Positions 22,164 through 33,324 of a stretch of 64,000 nucleotides of DNA are shown here, piece by piece. Position 1 is the first letter of the stretch. Every line of letters begins with the position of its first letter. The stretch comes from Stomoxys calcitrans. Lineage: Eukaryota > Arthropoda > Insecta > Diptera > Muscidae. The stretch is taken from positions 41,147,812 through 41,211,811 of the forward strand of contig NC_081553.1 in assembly GCF_963082655.1 (NCBI RefSeq), in the 5' to 3' direction. The translations under genes and the position numbers were made by a program. The notes beneath the pieces were generated by a model. It saw nothing but the letters and a program-made list of their open reading frames with translations. It was not told the DNA's origin and ran no database searches.

Positions 22164-22392
22164 GGGATTCCCTGCAAAAGAAGAAAAAAAACCCAAATTA
22201 TATCTTCTTACACTTTGTGGCAAAAGAAATTCCCCTTTTTGCAAATCTACCTACCTACCTACCCATCACATATTTGTCATGTTAGACACATTTTGTATCA
22301 CAGATGGTCAGAGACCCCTTTGTGTGCTCGTAACAGCCAAGTTGACTTTTCTCTATATAAACTAAGCTTGTCTACTTCCTCAACCATCAGTT
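22164..22392 (+). promoter_or_regulatory. Cecropin 3 promoter with two strong kB sites
   Basis: GGGATTCCCT (22164-22173) and GAAATTCCCC (22226-22235; GGGGAATTTC on the other strand) both fit the Rel/kB consensus well. An AAGATA-type GATA core lies on the minus strand at 22201-22206. A TATATAAA box at 22354-22361 precedes a TCAGTT initiator at 22387-22392 by the normal spacing. This is the strongest immune-type promoter of the window; inducibility is inferred from known cecropin regulation by Toll/Imd signalling. Confidence 0.65.
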
Positions 22393-22502
22393 TGAATACA
22401 ACAGCGAACGTGAAAGCTTAAAGAAAGCTACACCTCCAAAATTTATGAGTCATTAGCTCTCTGTAGAAGCAATTCCATTAAATAAAACAACAACAAACCA
22501 CA

Positions 22503-22774
22503 ATGAAATTGATTAATATTGTAATTTTTGTGGCCTTGCTCTTGGCTGTATTCGCAGGTCAAGGTGAAGCTGGATGGCTTAAAAAGTTTGGCAAAAAAAT
22601 TGTAAGTACTTAAAAATAATTTTCAATGAAGAATTCGAAACACCAATTGGGTTAAACTTTTACTTTCTTTGTTCTTTAAAGGAACGTGTGGGTAAACATA
22701 CTCGGGATGCCTCCATTAAAGCGATCGCTATCGCCCAACAAGCGGCTAATGTTGTTGCAACATTAAAAGGATAG
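22503..22774 (+). CDS. Cec: Cecropin 3, classical cecropin precursor (63 aa, 2 exons)
   Basis: Exon 1 is 22503-22601 and exon 2 is 22682-22774, with an 80-bp intron (GTAAGT...AAAG) in the same phase-0 place as its paralogues. The 63-residue precursor has a 23-residue signal peptide ending GEA. The 40-residue peptide begins [10 protein letters not shown], continues [20 protein letters not shown] and ends in a Gly suited to C-terminal amidation. Trp2, the Lys-rich amphipathic first helix and the Ala-rich hydrophobic second helix are all present. By my count it carries seven Lys and two Arg against one Glu and one Asp, so net charge about +7, typical of potent fly cecropins. The ATG follows a leader of about 115 nt. 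Possible polyadenylation signals (AATAAA) lie near 22986. This is the clearest functional antibacterial gene here. Confidence 0.96.
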
Positions 22775-22994
22775 TTTAAATTGAAATTGCCAGCATTTTT
22801 TGTACAAATTAGTTTAAGTTAGTTTTATTTTATTTATTTGCTCAATTTTGGTAATCTATAAGATTACCATTTATAAAATTACATTAGAACTACAGCATTT
22901 AGACTAAAGTCTAGCATCTACATTATGTATACTAAGAACGCTACTTTATGATTCCAGATAAGTAATTTTATATTGTCAAAAACAAAATAAAAAA

Positions 22995-24184
22995 TAAAAA
23001 TCTTATATATAAAAATCAATTTGTGTTTGTTTGTTTGTATTTTTGAGTGTTCCTTCTAGACTCGGAAACGGCTGAACCGATTTTCTTGAATTTTCACAGA
23101 TGGTGCATAATGACCCCGTGGTGAAAATAGGGTACTACATTTTTTCATATCTGAAGGGGGAGCGGACCCTCCCCCTTACCCTAATTTTCAGAAACGCCAG
23201 ATCTCGAAGATGGGTGCTAAAAATAAAAATTTGGTATCTAAATTTCGGATGGGGTACCTAGGGGGGCTGCCCCACCCTAAAACCTACCAAACATATATTT
23301 AGACCAATCACGACAATATGGGACTCAAATTATAGGTATTTGCGAGTAGAATACGAATCTGATATCCAAATGTGGGACCAAGTTTCTGGGTGTCCACCCC
23401 TTTCCCAAAACACCCCCAAACAGGACTTATTTAGTGACCATGGCAATATGGGGCTTAAATAAAAGGTATTTGAATGTAGAATACGAATCTGATATCCAAA
23501 TATGGGACCAGGTGTTAGGGGGGCCGCCTCTCACCAAAAACATCCCCCAAAGGTTACAAATTTACGACCATAGCCACATGGGGCTCAAATGAAAGGTCTT
23601 TTGGAGTAAAGCACAAATCTGATCTCAATATTCGGGAAAAGTGTTTATGGGGCCACCCCACCCCCACAACACCACCCAACCCCCAAAACACCCCTAAATC
23701 GGACATATTTACCGACCATGGCAATATGGAAGTCAAATGAAAGGTATTTGCGAGTAGAAAACGAATCTGATATCCAAATATGGGACCAAGTTTCTGGGTG
23801 TCCACCCCTTCCCCAAAACACCCCCCAAACAGGACTTATTTACTGACCATGGGAATATGGGGCTTAAATAAAAGGTATTTGAATGTAGAATACGAATCTG
23901 ATATCCAAATATGAGACCAAGTGTTTGGGGGCCGCCTCTCACCAAAAACATCCCCAAGGGGACAAATTTACGACCATAGCAATATGGGGCTCAAATGAAA
24001 GGTCTTTGGGAGTAAAGCACGAATTTGATATCAATATTCGGGAAAAAGTTTCTATGGCGCCACCCTACCCCCATAACACTACCCAAATAGTAAGTATTTT
24101 CTGACTATTGCAATATGAGGCTCAAATAAGAGGGGTTTTAAAGTGGAACACGAATCCGATATATATTTGCAAGGCCAACTCACT
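22995..24184. mobile_element. Dispersed repeat D, left part
   Basis: It begins with TTATATATAAAAATCAATTT and TGTGTTTGTTTGTTTG, then GACTCGGAAACGGCTGAACC. It continues as units of roughly 230-240 bp with TACGAATCTGATATCCAAAT and CCACCCC-rich landmarks; the units at 23330-23550 and 23720-23950 are very similar. Interrupted by a family C element. Confidence 0.5.
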
Positions 24185-24884
24185 GAGCGGCCACCCAAAC
24201 ACAAAGCACTGTCCCAAATTTCGGCGAAATCTGACAATAAATGCCTCTTTTATGGGCCTGAAACCTTAAATCGAGAGATCGGTCTATATGGCAACTATAT
24301 TCAATTCTGGACCGATTGAAAAATTGAAAGAGGACGTCGAAGAGCCTAACCAAACTCACTGTCTCAAATTTCAGCGACATCGGACAATAAATGCGTCTTT
24401 ATGGCCCCAAAACCTAAAACCTAGTTATCGGTCTATATGGCAGCTATATCCAAATCTAACCCGATCTGATCCAAATTGACAAATGATGTCGAAGGGCCTA
24501 ACACAACTCACTGCCCCAAATTTCAGCAAAATCGTATAATAAATGTGTCTTTTATGGGCCTAAGACCCTAAATCGGCGGATCGGTCTATATGGGGGCTAT
24601 ATCAAGATATAGTCCGATATAGCCTATCCTCGAACTTAACCTGCTTATGGACAAAAAAAGAATCTGTGCAAAATTTCAGCCCAATATCTCTATTTTTAAA
24701 GACTGTAGCGTGATTTCAACAGACAGACGGACGGACATGTCTAGATCGTCTTAGATTTTTACGCTGATAAAGTATATATATAAATATTTTATAGGGTCGG
24801 AAATGGATATTTCGATGTGTTGCAAACGGAATGACAAAATGAATATACCCAAATCTTTCGGTGGTGGGTATAAAAAGAGTGGAA
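24185..24884 (-). mobile_element. HINE family C, 5' portion, nested in repeat D
   Basis: Units with GGTCTATATGGCAGCTATAT, a CAGACAGACGGACGGACATG block, then AAGTATATATATAAATATTT and the reversed start CGGTGGTGGGTATAAAAAG. Repeat D resumes immediately afterwards. Confidence 0.75.
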
Positions 24885-25640
24885 ATAAATATTCATAGTT
24901 TTTAGGGCCAATACCCCAAACCGGATATATTTATAAAGATATAAGACATATAAAGATATATGAGAATAGAGCACGTTGCTGATATATTTTCCGGGCTTAG
25001 TGTTTGGGGGACCACCCCAATCCCCAAAACACCCCTAAATCGGGCATATTTACCCACGATGTCAATGTGGAGCAGCTTAAATGAAAGGTATTATGGGGTA
25101 GAGCAAGAATTGATACCCATCTTCGGGATGAATTTTCTGGGGGCTATCCCTTTCCCAAAATACCCCACAAACAGCAATTTTTTACCGACCATCGCAATAT
25201 GGGGCTCAAATAAAGGTATTTGGGAGTAAAATACGAATTTGATATCCAAATGTAGGACCATGTATTAAGGGCATCACTCCTTTCCCAAAACACCCCCAAA
25301 GGGAAAAAATTTTTCGACCCTGCCAATATGTGGCTCAAATGAAAGGTATTTGAGATTAGAAAACGAATTTGATAATCTATTTTGAGGCCATGTGTTTGGG
25401 GGACGCCTCATCCTCAATGGCAATATGTTGTTTAAATAAATGGCATTTGAGACAAGAGCACGATGCTGATATTTTTTTCGGGCCCAAGTGTCTAGGGCAC
25501 CACCTCTCCCCCGAAAACACCACTAAATCAGACATCATGAGAATATCGGGCGGATATAAAGTCTTTTTAGAATGGCATTAAACCCTCCGAGCGAATTCAT
25601 GGCCCAATAAAGATCATATGGAATTCAGATAAGGGTACTT
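24885..25640. mobile_element. Dispersed repeat D, right part
   Basis: It continues the D units (CCAAAACACCCCTAAATCGG, GGGGCTCAAATAAAGGTATT) and fades out near 25640. Confidence 0.45.
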
Positions 25641-25836
25641 ATATTGTTAATCAACCGATATGCATATACATTTGTCGTAGTATGGCATTTCACAAAAAGC
25701 TCTTTTTTGTCGAAAATAAATATTCTAAGGATAATTTTGTTCCATATAAAGTAAAAGAAGGCCCGGGCCCGGAAGGGCCCGGTTCAGCCAGTTATTTATA
25801 ATAATTAGTACAATTTATTTCAAAGCCAACAACATA

Positions 25837-26058
25837 TTGGGTTGCCCAAAAAGTAATTGCGGATTTTTTAAAAGAAAGTAAATGCATTTTTAATAAAACT
25901 TAGAATGAACTTTAATCAAATATAATTTTTTTACACAAGCTAAAAGTAACAGCTGATAACTGACAGAAGAAAGAATGCAATTACAGAGTCACAAGCTGTG
26001 AAAGAATTTGTCAACGCCGACTACATGAAAAATCCGCAATTACTTTTTGGGCAACCCA
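25837..26058. mobile_element. Mariner-type MITE, 222 bp
   Basis: Left end TTGGGTTGCCCAAAAAGTAA, right end ACTTTTTGGGCAACCCA, TA duplications at 25835-25836 and 26059-26060. Its interior matches the copy at 5245, including AGCTGATAACTGACAGAAGA and GTCAACGCCGACTA. Confidence 0.9.
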
Positions 26059-26074
26059 TAATATGAAGAGTTTA

Positions 26075-26165
26075 TTACTTGCAAGTTAGCCCATAAACAT
26101 TCCATTAAGTAACAGCGGGTATAGTTCTTTCATACCAATGAGTGTAATCTAGTTCAAATTAATCA
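26075..26165 (-). mobile_element. SINE tail fragment
   Basis: Reverse of the SINE 3' part: CCCATAAACATTCCATTAAG and ACCAATGAGTGTAATC correspond to the tail of the copy at 15480-15800. Confidence 0.5.
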
Positions 26166-26261
26166 ATAACCTTATATATACAGTGTTGTAACTTATGAAA
26201 ATTCGAACATTTTAACCAAATTTGAAATGTTTGTGGTTCTTTTAGTGTTTTTTTCTGTTTT

Positions 26262-27418
26262 TATACACTCCACCATAGGATGGGGGTATGCCAAATTCCT
26301 GATTCTGTTTGTAACTCCTTGAAATATTCGTCTAAGACCCCATAAAGTATATATATATTCTTGATCGCCATGACATTTTAAGTCGATCTAGCCATGTCCG
26401 TCCGTCTGTCTATCGAAAGCACTCCAACTTTCGAAGGAGTAAAGCTAGCCACTAGAAATTTTGGACAAATACTTCTTATTAATGTATGTCGGTTGGGATT
26501 GTAAATAGGACATATCGGTCCATGTTGTGATATATCACCATATAAACCGATCTTGGATCTAAATCGGTTTATAACCAGATATAGCTGTCATATAACCGTT
26601 CTGGAGTCTTGACTTGACTGAGCCTCTAGAGGGCGCAATTCTTATCCGATTTGGCTGAAATTTTGCATGTAGTATTCTGCTATGATTTCCAATGACTGTG
26701 CTTAGAATGGTTTAAATCGGTTTTTAACCTGATATAGCTGTCATATAACCGTTCTGGGGGCCTTGACCTCTGGAGCCTATCGATTTGGCTGAAATTTTGC
26801 ACGAGGTGTTTTGCAAGGATTTCCAATAACTGTGCTTAGAATGATTTAAATCGTTCTATAACCTGATATAGGTGTCATATAACCGTTCTGGGGTCTTGAC
26901 TTCCGAAGCCTATAGAGGGCGCAATTCCTATCTGATTTGGCTGAAATTTTGCATGAGGTGTTTTGCTATGACTTCCAATAACTGTGCTTAGTTTGGTTAG
27001 AGCCGGATCATAACCTGATACAGCTCTCATATAAACCGTCCTGGGTCTTGAATTCCGGATACTCTAAAGGGCGCAATTCCTATCCAATTTGGCTGAAATT
27101 TTGCATGACTTGTTTTGTTATGACTATCAATAACTGTGCGAAATATGGTTTAAATTGGTTCATAACCTGAAATAGCTGCCATATAAACCGATCTGGGGTC
27201 TTGACTTCTTGAGCCTCTAGAGGGCGCAATTCTTACCGATTTGGCTGAAGTTTTGCATGACATATTTCGCTATGATTGAAATCGGTCAATAACCTGTATG
27301 GTCAATATCGGTTCATAACTTGATATAGCTGTCATATAAACCGTTCTGGGGTCTTGACGTCCTGAGCCTCTAGAGAGCGCAATTATTATCCGATTTGGCA
27401 AAAATGTTGCACGAAGCC
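26262..27418 (+). mobile_element. HINE family A, 3' end lost against family C
   Basis: It starts TTTTATACACTCCACCATAG with GGGGGTATG, has GTCGATCTAGCCATGTCCGT and about seven units with the GATATAGCTGTCATATAACC variant core. It stops at 27418, where a family C start begins. Confidence 0.75.
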
Positions 27419-27420
27419 TT

Positions 27421-27790
27421 TTTATACCCACCACCATAGGATAGGGGGTATATTCATTTTATTATTTCGTTTGCAACACATCTAAATATCAATTTCCGAC
27501 CCTACAAAGTATATATATATATATTTCAAATCGTCGTAAAATTCGTTAAATCGATGTCCGTGTGTCTGCTCGCCTGCCAGTTGTAATAAGTCTACAGCCT
27601 TCAAAAATTGAGATATTGAGCTAAAATTTGACACAGATACATCTTTTTGATGCACACCGTTGGAGTTCTTGAACGGGCCAAATCAAAACATATTTGGATA
27701 TAGCTGCTATATAGACCAATCTGCCTATAGAGGGTCTAATTCCCATAAAAGCTTCATTTTTCAACCTATTTCGCTGAAATTTCGCTGTCA
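27421..27790 (+). mobile_element. HINE family C, 5' part (truncated)
   Basis: TTTTTATACCCACCACCATA with AGGGGGTATATTCATTTT, then AAGTATATATATATATATTT and GATGTCCGTGTGTCTG, one unit, then truncation. Confidence 0.7.
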
Positions 27791-28344
27791 TATAGACAGA
27801 TTAAGCTTTTAGCCATATCACACGGTGTTGTTTTCACAAAAAAATGTAGTTTATTCACTATCAATAGCTACTGTATAAATTTTTCTATCACTGTATGATG
27901 GAGCCGACTTTTGTTTGCTTTGACTTATGAACAATATAGTGCAAAATATGTGCTATCCTGGATAACTTTACACTAAAAAACTATGCAGTATGTATATGTA
28001 TTTGACTTGCATGGTTAGAGCAAACATTGGTCTAACATTTAAAAGCGCCACCTTTTATCGAGCCCTGTTTGGTTTGCTTATTAGTGGCGACATAAACCCT
28101 ACGTATTGTAACAGCGAAGACATAAATCAATACCATGCATTATAGTTGTCGCTAACCTCCAATACTTCAACTGATGTCGCTTTACGTCATAATTCTCATA
28201 AACCATTGACAGATGTCACCGTTGTGATTATTTTCTTCCATCGTATTAAAAACTATTGGGAGCTTTTTAAGAAATTGAAAACTTTCCCCTACATAAACCT
28301 TCATATTTTGATAAGCTAGTAATCTGTCTGACAATAGTGCCCTG
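27791..28344. other. Unassigned sequence
   Basis: No credible coding frame, RNA gene or element end recognised on either strand. Confidence 0.4.
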
Positions 28345-28649
28345 TAGAGCTGGCAAAATATCGATACTATTAATATTTTATTTTTTGTCTGAAAATCGAT
28401 TGATGTTTTTCCTATTGATACTATCGGCAAAGTTAAATTTGTTGCAAAATTTAACAAACATAAGCAATCCGACAATGAATGTATACTTTAAGATACATTA
28501 CGCATATAGAGGGCGCAATTTTCGTCCGATTGGGTAAAAATTGGGCTTTTTCTACCAAAATTGGTAGGATTTACTTTTAAATTTAAGGGTTTGGTCGGAT
28601 GGAAGGCTAATTTCGATTTTGGAAGATTTTTAGCGAAATTGCATTTTTA

Positions 28650-28985
28650 TAATCACCACCATAGGATATGAGGTAAATTCTTTTAGTCGTTCTGTTAAAA
28701 ACATATCGAAATATCCATTTCCCACCTTAAAAAAGTATATATATTCTATATCATCGTAAAATTCTAAGACCAATTAACGATGTCCGTGTGACAAACGGAG
28801 AGTCTTTTGCAATCATCCTGCAGTATTTGAGCTAAAATTTGACACAATGGTAAGTGTAAGGGCACCCAATATGCGCGTGGTGTATGGTCTAAATCGGAGT
28901 ATACCTTAATGTAGCCCTTATTTATATCCAAGATATATTTATCTACAGGAGTAGTTGCCCAACAACAAAATAATGAGTGCACTAT
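28650..28985 (+). mobile_element. HINE family C fragment inside the hAT element
   Basis: ATAATCACCACCATAGGATA, AAACATATCGAAATATCCAT and AAAGTATATATATTCTATAT are the family C start; it is truncated after about 330 bp. Confidence 0.6.
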
Positions 28986-29033
28986 CCGTCCAAATCAGTG
29001 ACTAGTGCAACTCTGATTTTGTGTTTATTGATA

Positions 29034-29237
29034 TTGGGTTGCCCAAAAAGTAATTGCAGATTTTTCATAAAGTCGGCGTTGACAAATTTTTTCACAGCTT
29101 GTGACTCTGTAATTGCATTCTTATCAGCTGTTACTTTAAGCTTGCTTTAGAAAAAAAAGTGTAAAAAGTATATTTGATTAAAGTTCATTCTAAGTTTTAT
29201 TAAAAATGCATTTACTTTCTTTTTTTGGGCAACCCAA
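29034..29237 (-). mobile_element. Mariner-type MITE, 204 bp
   Basis: TTGGGTTGCCCAAAAAGTAA at the left and TTTTTTTGGGCAACCCAA at the right, with TA on both sides. The interior runs opposite to the copies at 5245 and 25837 (AAAGTCGGCGTTGACAAATT first). Confidence 0.88.
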
Positions 29238-29290
29238 TAGTTTGCGCAATTTTTGGTTTCATGTTTGTGCTATGGTTCTTAACTATAATT

Positions 29291-29539
29291 GCCCAAAAAG
29301 AAAGTAAATGCATTTAAAAAAAAAAAAAACTTAGAATGAACTTTAATATTAAAATTGACGCCAAACAAACAAATGTAAACAAAATTTCGCACAATTTTTT
29401 TCTAAAGCAAGCTAAAAGTAACAGCTGATAACTGGCAGAAGAAAGAATGCAATTACAGAGTCACAAGCCGTTGAAAAAATTTGTCAACGCCGACTATATT
29501 ACTACTATATTACCGACAATTACTTTTTGGGCAACCCAA
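29291..29539 (+). mobile_element. Mariner-type MITE, 5'-truncated
   Basis: The right end ACTTTTTGGGCAACCCAA followed by TA is intact. The left inverted repeat is reduced to GCCCAAAAAG, and an extra AAACAAACAAATGTAAACAA stretch is present in the middle. Confidence 0.75.
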
Positions 29540-30069
29540 TATATAGTTAAATATATAATAAATAAATGTCACAAAAATGTTGCGTGTATGTTGATTTCGT
29601 TTGCAATTTTGGTCGGCTGGAAGGGAATTTGGTAGGTTTATTGAAATATGTTGATCGGAAAAATTTATTTGTAGTGGCAACGCTGCGCATGACTTCCAAC
29701 TGAATGTATTAAATTTGGTTTTATACGGTCTGCGCATTGAAATTGCTTCTATATATTCTATATATATTGATATTGCTTCTATATCACCTAATTTTTACTA
29801 TATTTTGAAACATAGGCGATGGGAAATTAACGATAGTATCGATGCTATTATTAGAAATATCGAATGTTGCGATTATCGACAGATTGCCAGCTGTAGTGCT
29901 CTGCCAGTCATTCTAACCTTAAACAACGTCTGTATTGACAAAATAAAAGATACAAAATAAAATGCGAACAAATCCATATCCATTTCGTTTCATAGTACGT
30001 TTGATGGTAATTTTTCGCTTGGCTTAACCTTATTCAGTGAATCCCGAAGGACGGTCAGCTGATATTTGT

Positions 30070-30364
30070 TTACTTACCCATGCATACAAGTGAAAGCAAT
30101 ATATTACTCAAGAAATTGCTTGAACGGCAATTCGAGCAAAAAAGGAAGTACCCATTTCGATTTATATTTAAATAGATTCGCTTATCAACACAAAAGAGCA
30201 ACCGAATTCGATCAGAGTAACTGTCGACCATTCGCCTGAGTTTCTTTTTCAATATCGACAAATAGGCATTAGCATCGACATTGTTGTCCGCTCTACTTGA
30301 TTTGATGCTATAGGTTGACATATATTGACTAGTGTACTCACCTGTTTTCTCCTGCGAAATCCAT
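30070..30364 (-). other. Candidate orphan exons of unknown gene
   Basis: On the minus strand an ATG (30364-30362) opens MDFAGEN and runs into CAG|GTGAGT (boundary 30342/30341). An acceptor about 46 nt later would join in frame to SRADNNVDANAYLSILKKKL and RRMVDSYSDRIRLLF, an amphipathic-looking stretch with balanced codons. The frame then turns AT-rich and ends near a GGTAAGTA donor (about 30073-30080). No family recognised, the intron is shorter than normal, and no downstream exon was found. It may be a gene relic. Confidence 0.2.
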
Positions 30365-30950
30365 AATATTGTGTATTTTAATCCTTTTTCATGTTTTTGT
30401 TAACATCGTATATTGAATGATAGCACTCAACTGTTTCTAACATATTTGACCGTATACACCAAACAAGCTTTCTTGAAATCTTTCGTTAATATAATTTTGC
30501 TAAATTTCAACAACACTTATCAACACTTTCACGTTTTTAAATAAACACTTTGTTTGGGGAGTAATTGGGTAATAATTTTTCTTTTAACTTGCATTGAAAA
30601 TCGTAATTATTGAAGTTTTCATTTTTACACTTGCATTGATTTTTGTGCTTTTCATTCCAGTTTTTGAAGACGAATGATTGAGTGTGGATATGTTGAGTAA
30701 GCACAATTTTCTGTCTTTTTTTGGGTAGTGGGAATGGTTAACAAACCATGTTTTGTTATGATCGTACACCGAAAGAAAATTTGATACCGTACTTTATCAA
30801 TGGTACTGATAGTGAAGCAATACCACGAATTACTAACAAAATTATACCGTATTGTATATATAACGCTTAACATATATATTCACATTAACTAGACCACTCA
30901 ACTGGTTTTTACACCAAACAAATTTTCTTGAAATCGTTTGTAAATATCAT
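30365..30950. other. Unassigned AT-rich sequence
   Basis: No support for genes or repeat ends was found. The short frames at 30584-30873 lack any recognisable protein feature. Confidence 0.4.
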
Positions 30951-32058
30951 TATACCCTACACCACTACTGTTGTACAGCGTCCATGTAAATTTGTGTACA
31001 AACTACAGGTCGCAGTTTTCATCCGATCGTCTTAAAGTTTGGTACAGCCATGTTTTTCGGCCTAGAAATATAGCTCCCATATATATGTTCGTCCGATTTG
31101 TAGTAATAATGCAATAAAATAGTCATTTCTTTACCGATTCTCTCGAATGTTCGTCCGATTATGAGAAATATTACAATAAAGTGCTCACTTGTTAACCGGT
31201 TCTCTGGAATTTTGGCAGGAAGGGTTTTCTCTTGACTTTCGACATTACTATTGAATATTGTGGAAATAGGTTCAGATTTAGATATAGCTCTCATGTATAT
31301 ATATAGCCCGATTTTAACTTCAAGAGTCATAGCAAGCGCATTTATTGACTCTCGACATTACTGTTGAATATTGTGGAAATCGGTTCAGATTTAGATAAAG
31401 CTCTCATGTATATATATAGCCCGATTTTAACTTCTAGAGTCATAGTAAGCGCATTTATTGACAAATCTTGCCAAAATTTTGAACAACGCTTTCCTCGACG
31501 ACTACCACAATATCTGAGAAGTTTGCTTGAAATCGGTTCAGATTTGTATGTTGGTCCTATATATATGTTCGTCCGATTTTGATATATATTGCAATAAAGT
31601 GTTAATTTGTTAACCGATTTTCTCGTAATTTGGCAGGAAGAATTTTCTTATAACTTTCGACATTACTGGTGAATTTCTTAGAAATCGGCCCAGATTTAGA
31701 TATAGCTGTCGTATATGTATATCGCCCGATTTTTAATCCAAGAGCCACAGCAAGCGCATTTATTGACCAATGTTGGCAACATTTTGCACAACGCTTTCCT
31801 CGACGACTGCCACAATATCTGAGAAGTTTGCTCGAAATCAGTTCAGAATAAGATATAGCTCCCAAATATATGAACGTCAGTTTTTGGGTAATTTGCTTGA
31901 AATTTGATACGGATTGTTTAATAACTCATTTGTAAACATCCGCCGAGGTCCATCCAAATTGGTTATGAATTAAATATAGCTCCCACATTGTTCTTATAGC
32001 ATAGGTGTAGGGTATTATACAGTCGATACCGCCCGACTTTTGCCATTCCTTAATGGTT
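30951..32058 (+). mobile_element. HINE family B, near complete
   Basis: It starts TATACCCTACACCACTACTG with TTGTACAGCG. It carries two closely similar blocks (about 31225-31330 and 31345-31450, sharing GAATATTGTGGAAATMGGTT) and ends ATAGGTGTAGGGTATTATAC, AGTCGATACCGCCCGACTTT and the final TGG. The GTCY block has been deleted. Confidence 0.78.
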
Positions 32059-32595
32059 TTCCTTAATTCTGACACCACTTATCAACACTTTCGCGAATGT
32101 AAATAAAAACTTTGTTTGGGAAGTATCTGTTTAAAACATTTCGTTTAATGCTATGTCTACACTGACTTATTTTGGCACGCTAGTTTTGAGAAACATCTCA
32201 CACTCCAATTAAAATTTTATGGTGGTTTAATATTACGATTTATTTTCTCTTGCTATGTCTGTAAAATTTTGGTTTATTTTATAAATTTTTAGGTAGAAAT
32301 TTGATTTTTATTTCATTATTCAGGGCTATGTTTGCTTTGAATGACTCGGTTTTGACAAACGAGTCGCTTTTCCCTTATAAATTAAAAAGGAAAAACGAGT
32401 GGTTTTCAGAGCATTATTAAGGGAAAACGAGTCGTTTGCTTAAACAACTTTGGGATTAGTCGCTGAAATGTTTATTTGCTTCACGAGCGAAATTTGACAG
32501 TAACCATTTGGTTTTATTTTCACCCCATTTACACTGCTCTTTAAATTCGGATTTAATGGCTCGATCATCTGTTTTCCCTTTATAAAATCAGCTGA

Positions 32596-32631
32596 CGATA
32601 GCCTTAAATCCAGGGGGATTTAAGGCTATCG
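32596..32631. repeat. Perfect 16-bp hairpin with 4-nt loop
   Basis: CGATAGCCTTAAATCC (32596-32611), loop AGGG, then the exact reverse complement GGATTTAAGGCTATCG (32616-32631). Confidence 0.9.
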
Positions 32632-33293
32632 GGGTTTTAGTCAAATTTTTTTTCATTCACAGCAACTTCATTGCCCGTCATGATACAATTAAGAGGTATT
32701 GTCATTAGCACAACAATAAAAATCTACTCCCAACGAAACTACCTTGAGTGTCAAATGTCTTTTATTTTAGAAATAAACCTTGTTTTACAACTTATCTTCT
32801 TCAAATGTATTTTATATTTGTATTTTCTTCATTATAACACTGTTTTGTTGCTTATGTGTGGAATATCGGATCAATAGAACATCATTTTAAGATTAAAAAA
32901 ATCACAGCTGTGTTATCAAGCCTTTGACATTTGGATTTATTACAAAATAAAAACAAAAATAAAAACGTTGTACTCAGCTGTTCGCATGACCTTGCCTTAT
33001 AAGTGCAGTCTGATTGTCCATTAAAAATTATTCTGTTGTCCAAGATAAATTTAACCGGTAGGAGCAGTTGGCCCAAATATTGAGTGCACTATCTGTCAAA
33101 ATAAGTGATTACTGCAACTCTAACTTTGAGAATGTTACTAGTTCGCGCAATTTTTCGTTGTTTGTGTTTGTTTCGGTTCTTAACTATAATGCATATACAT
33201 AACACAAATTTGTTTGCGTGTATTGGCAAAACGACAATCAGCTTGATGGCAAGATGGCGGATTGCACCATATGATTTGTGGTTGTTGTACAAA
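32632..33293. other. Unassigned sequence containing a dispersed GTGCACTATCTGTC-type repeat
   Basis: No coding support. The stretch at 33085-33190 (GAGTGCACTATCTGTCAAAA, TAGTTCGCGCAATTTTTCGT, CGGTTCTTAACTATAAT) recurs at about 28973-29030 plus 29240-29290, and in diverged or inverted form near 33620-33715 and 34000-34100. Confidence 0.5.
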
Positions 33294-33306
33294 TGAGACC
33301 AACTTT
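33294..33306 (-). mobile_element. Terminus of a GGTGGTCTCA-type element (partial copy)
   Basis: TGAGACCAACTTT, preceded at 33200-33293 by the reverse of the interior seen at 42465 and 45104 (GGCAAAACGACAATCAGCTT, GATTTGTGGTTGTTGTAC). The other end is not preserved. Confidence 0.55.
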
Positions 33307-33324
33307 AATTGTTTCGCCATGGAT

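Larger units (their letters stand above)
28345..29895. mobile_element. hAT-type element with 8-bp target duplication, carrying nested insertions
   Basis: Left end TAGAGCTGGCAAAATATCGA, right end GATTGCCAGCTGTA, flanked by GTGCCCTG (28337-28344) and GTGCTCTG (29896-29903), an 8-bp duplication with one change. Eight-base duplications and these end sequences point to a hAT-type transposon. No transposase is visible. Both termini match the shorter copy at 40596-41002. Nested inside are a family C fragment and two mariner MITEs. Confidence 0.8.

Noticed and set aside
22093..22365. 90-codon frame just upstream of cecropin 3
   Set aside because: It covers the kB sites and TATA box of the cecropin 3 promoter and resembles no protein.
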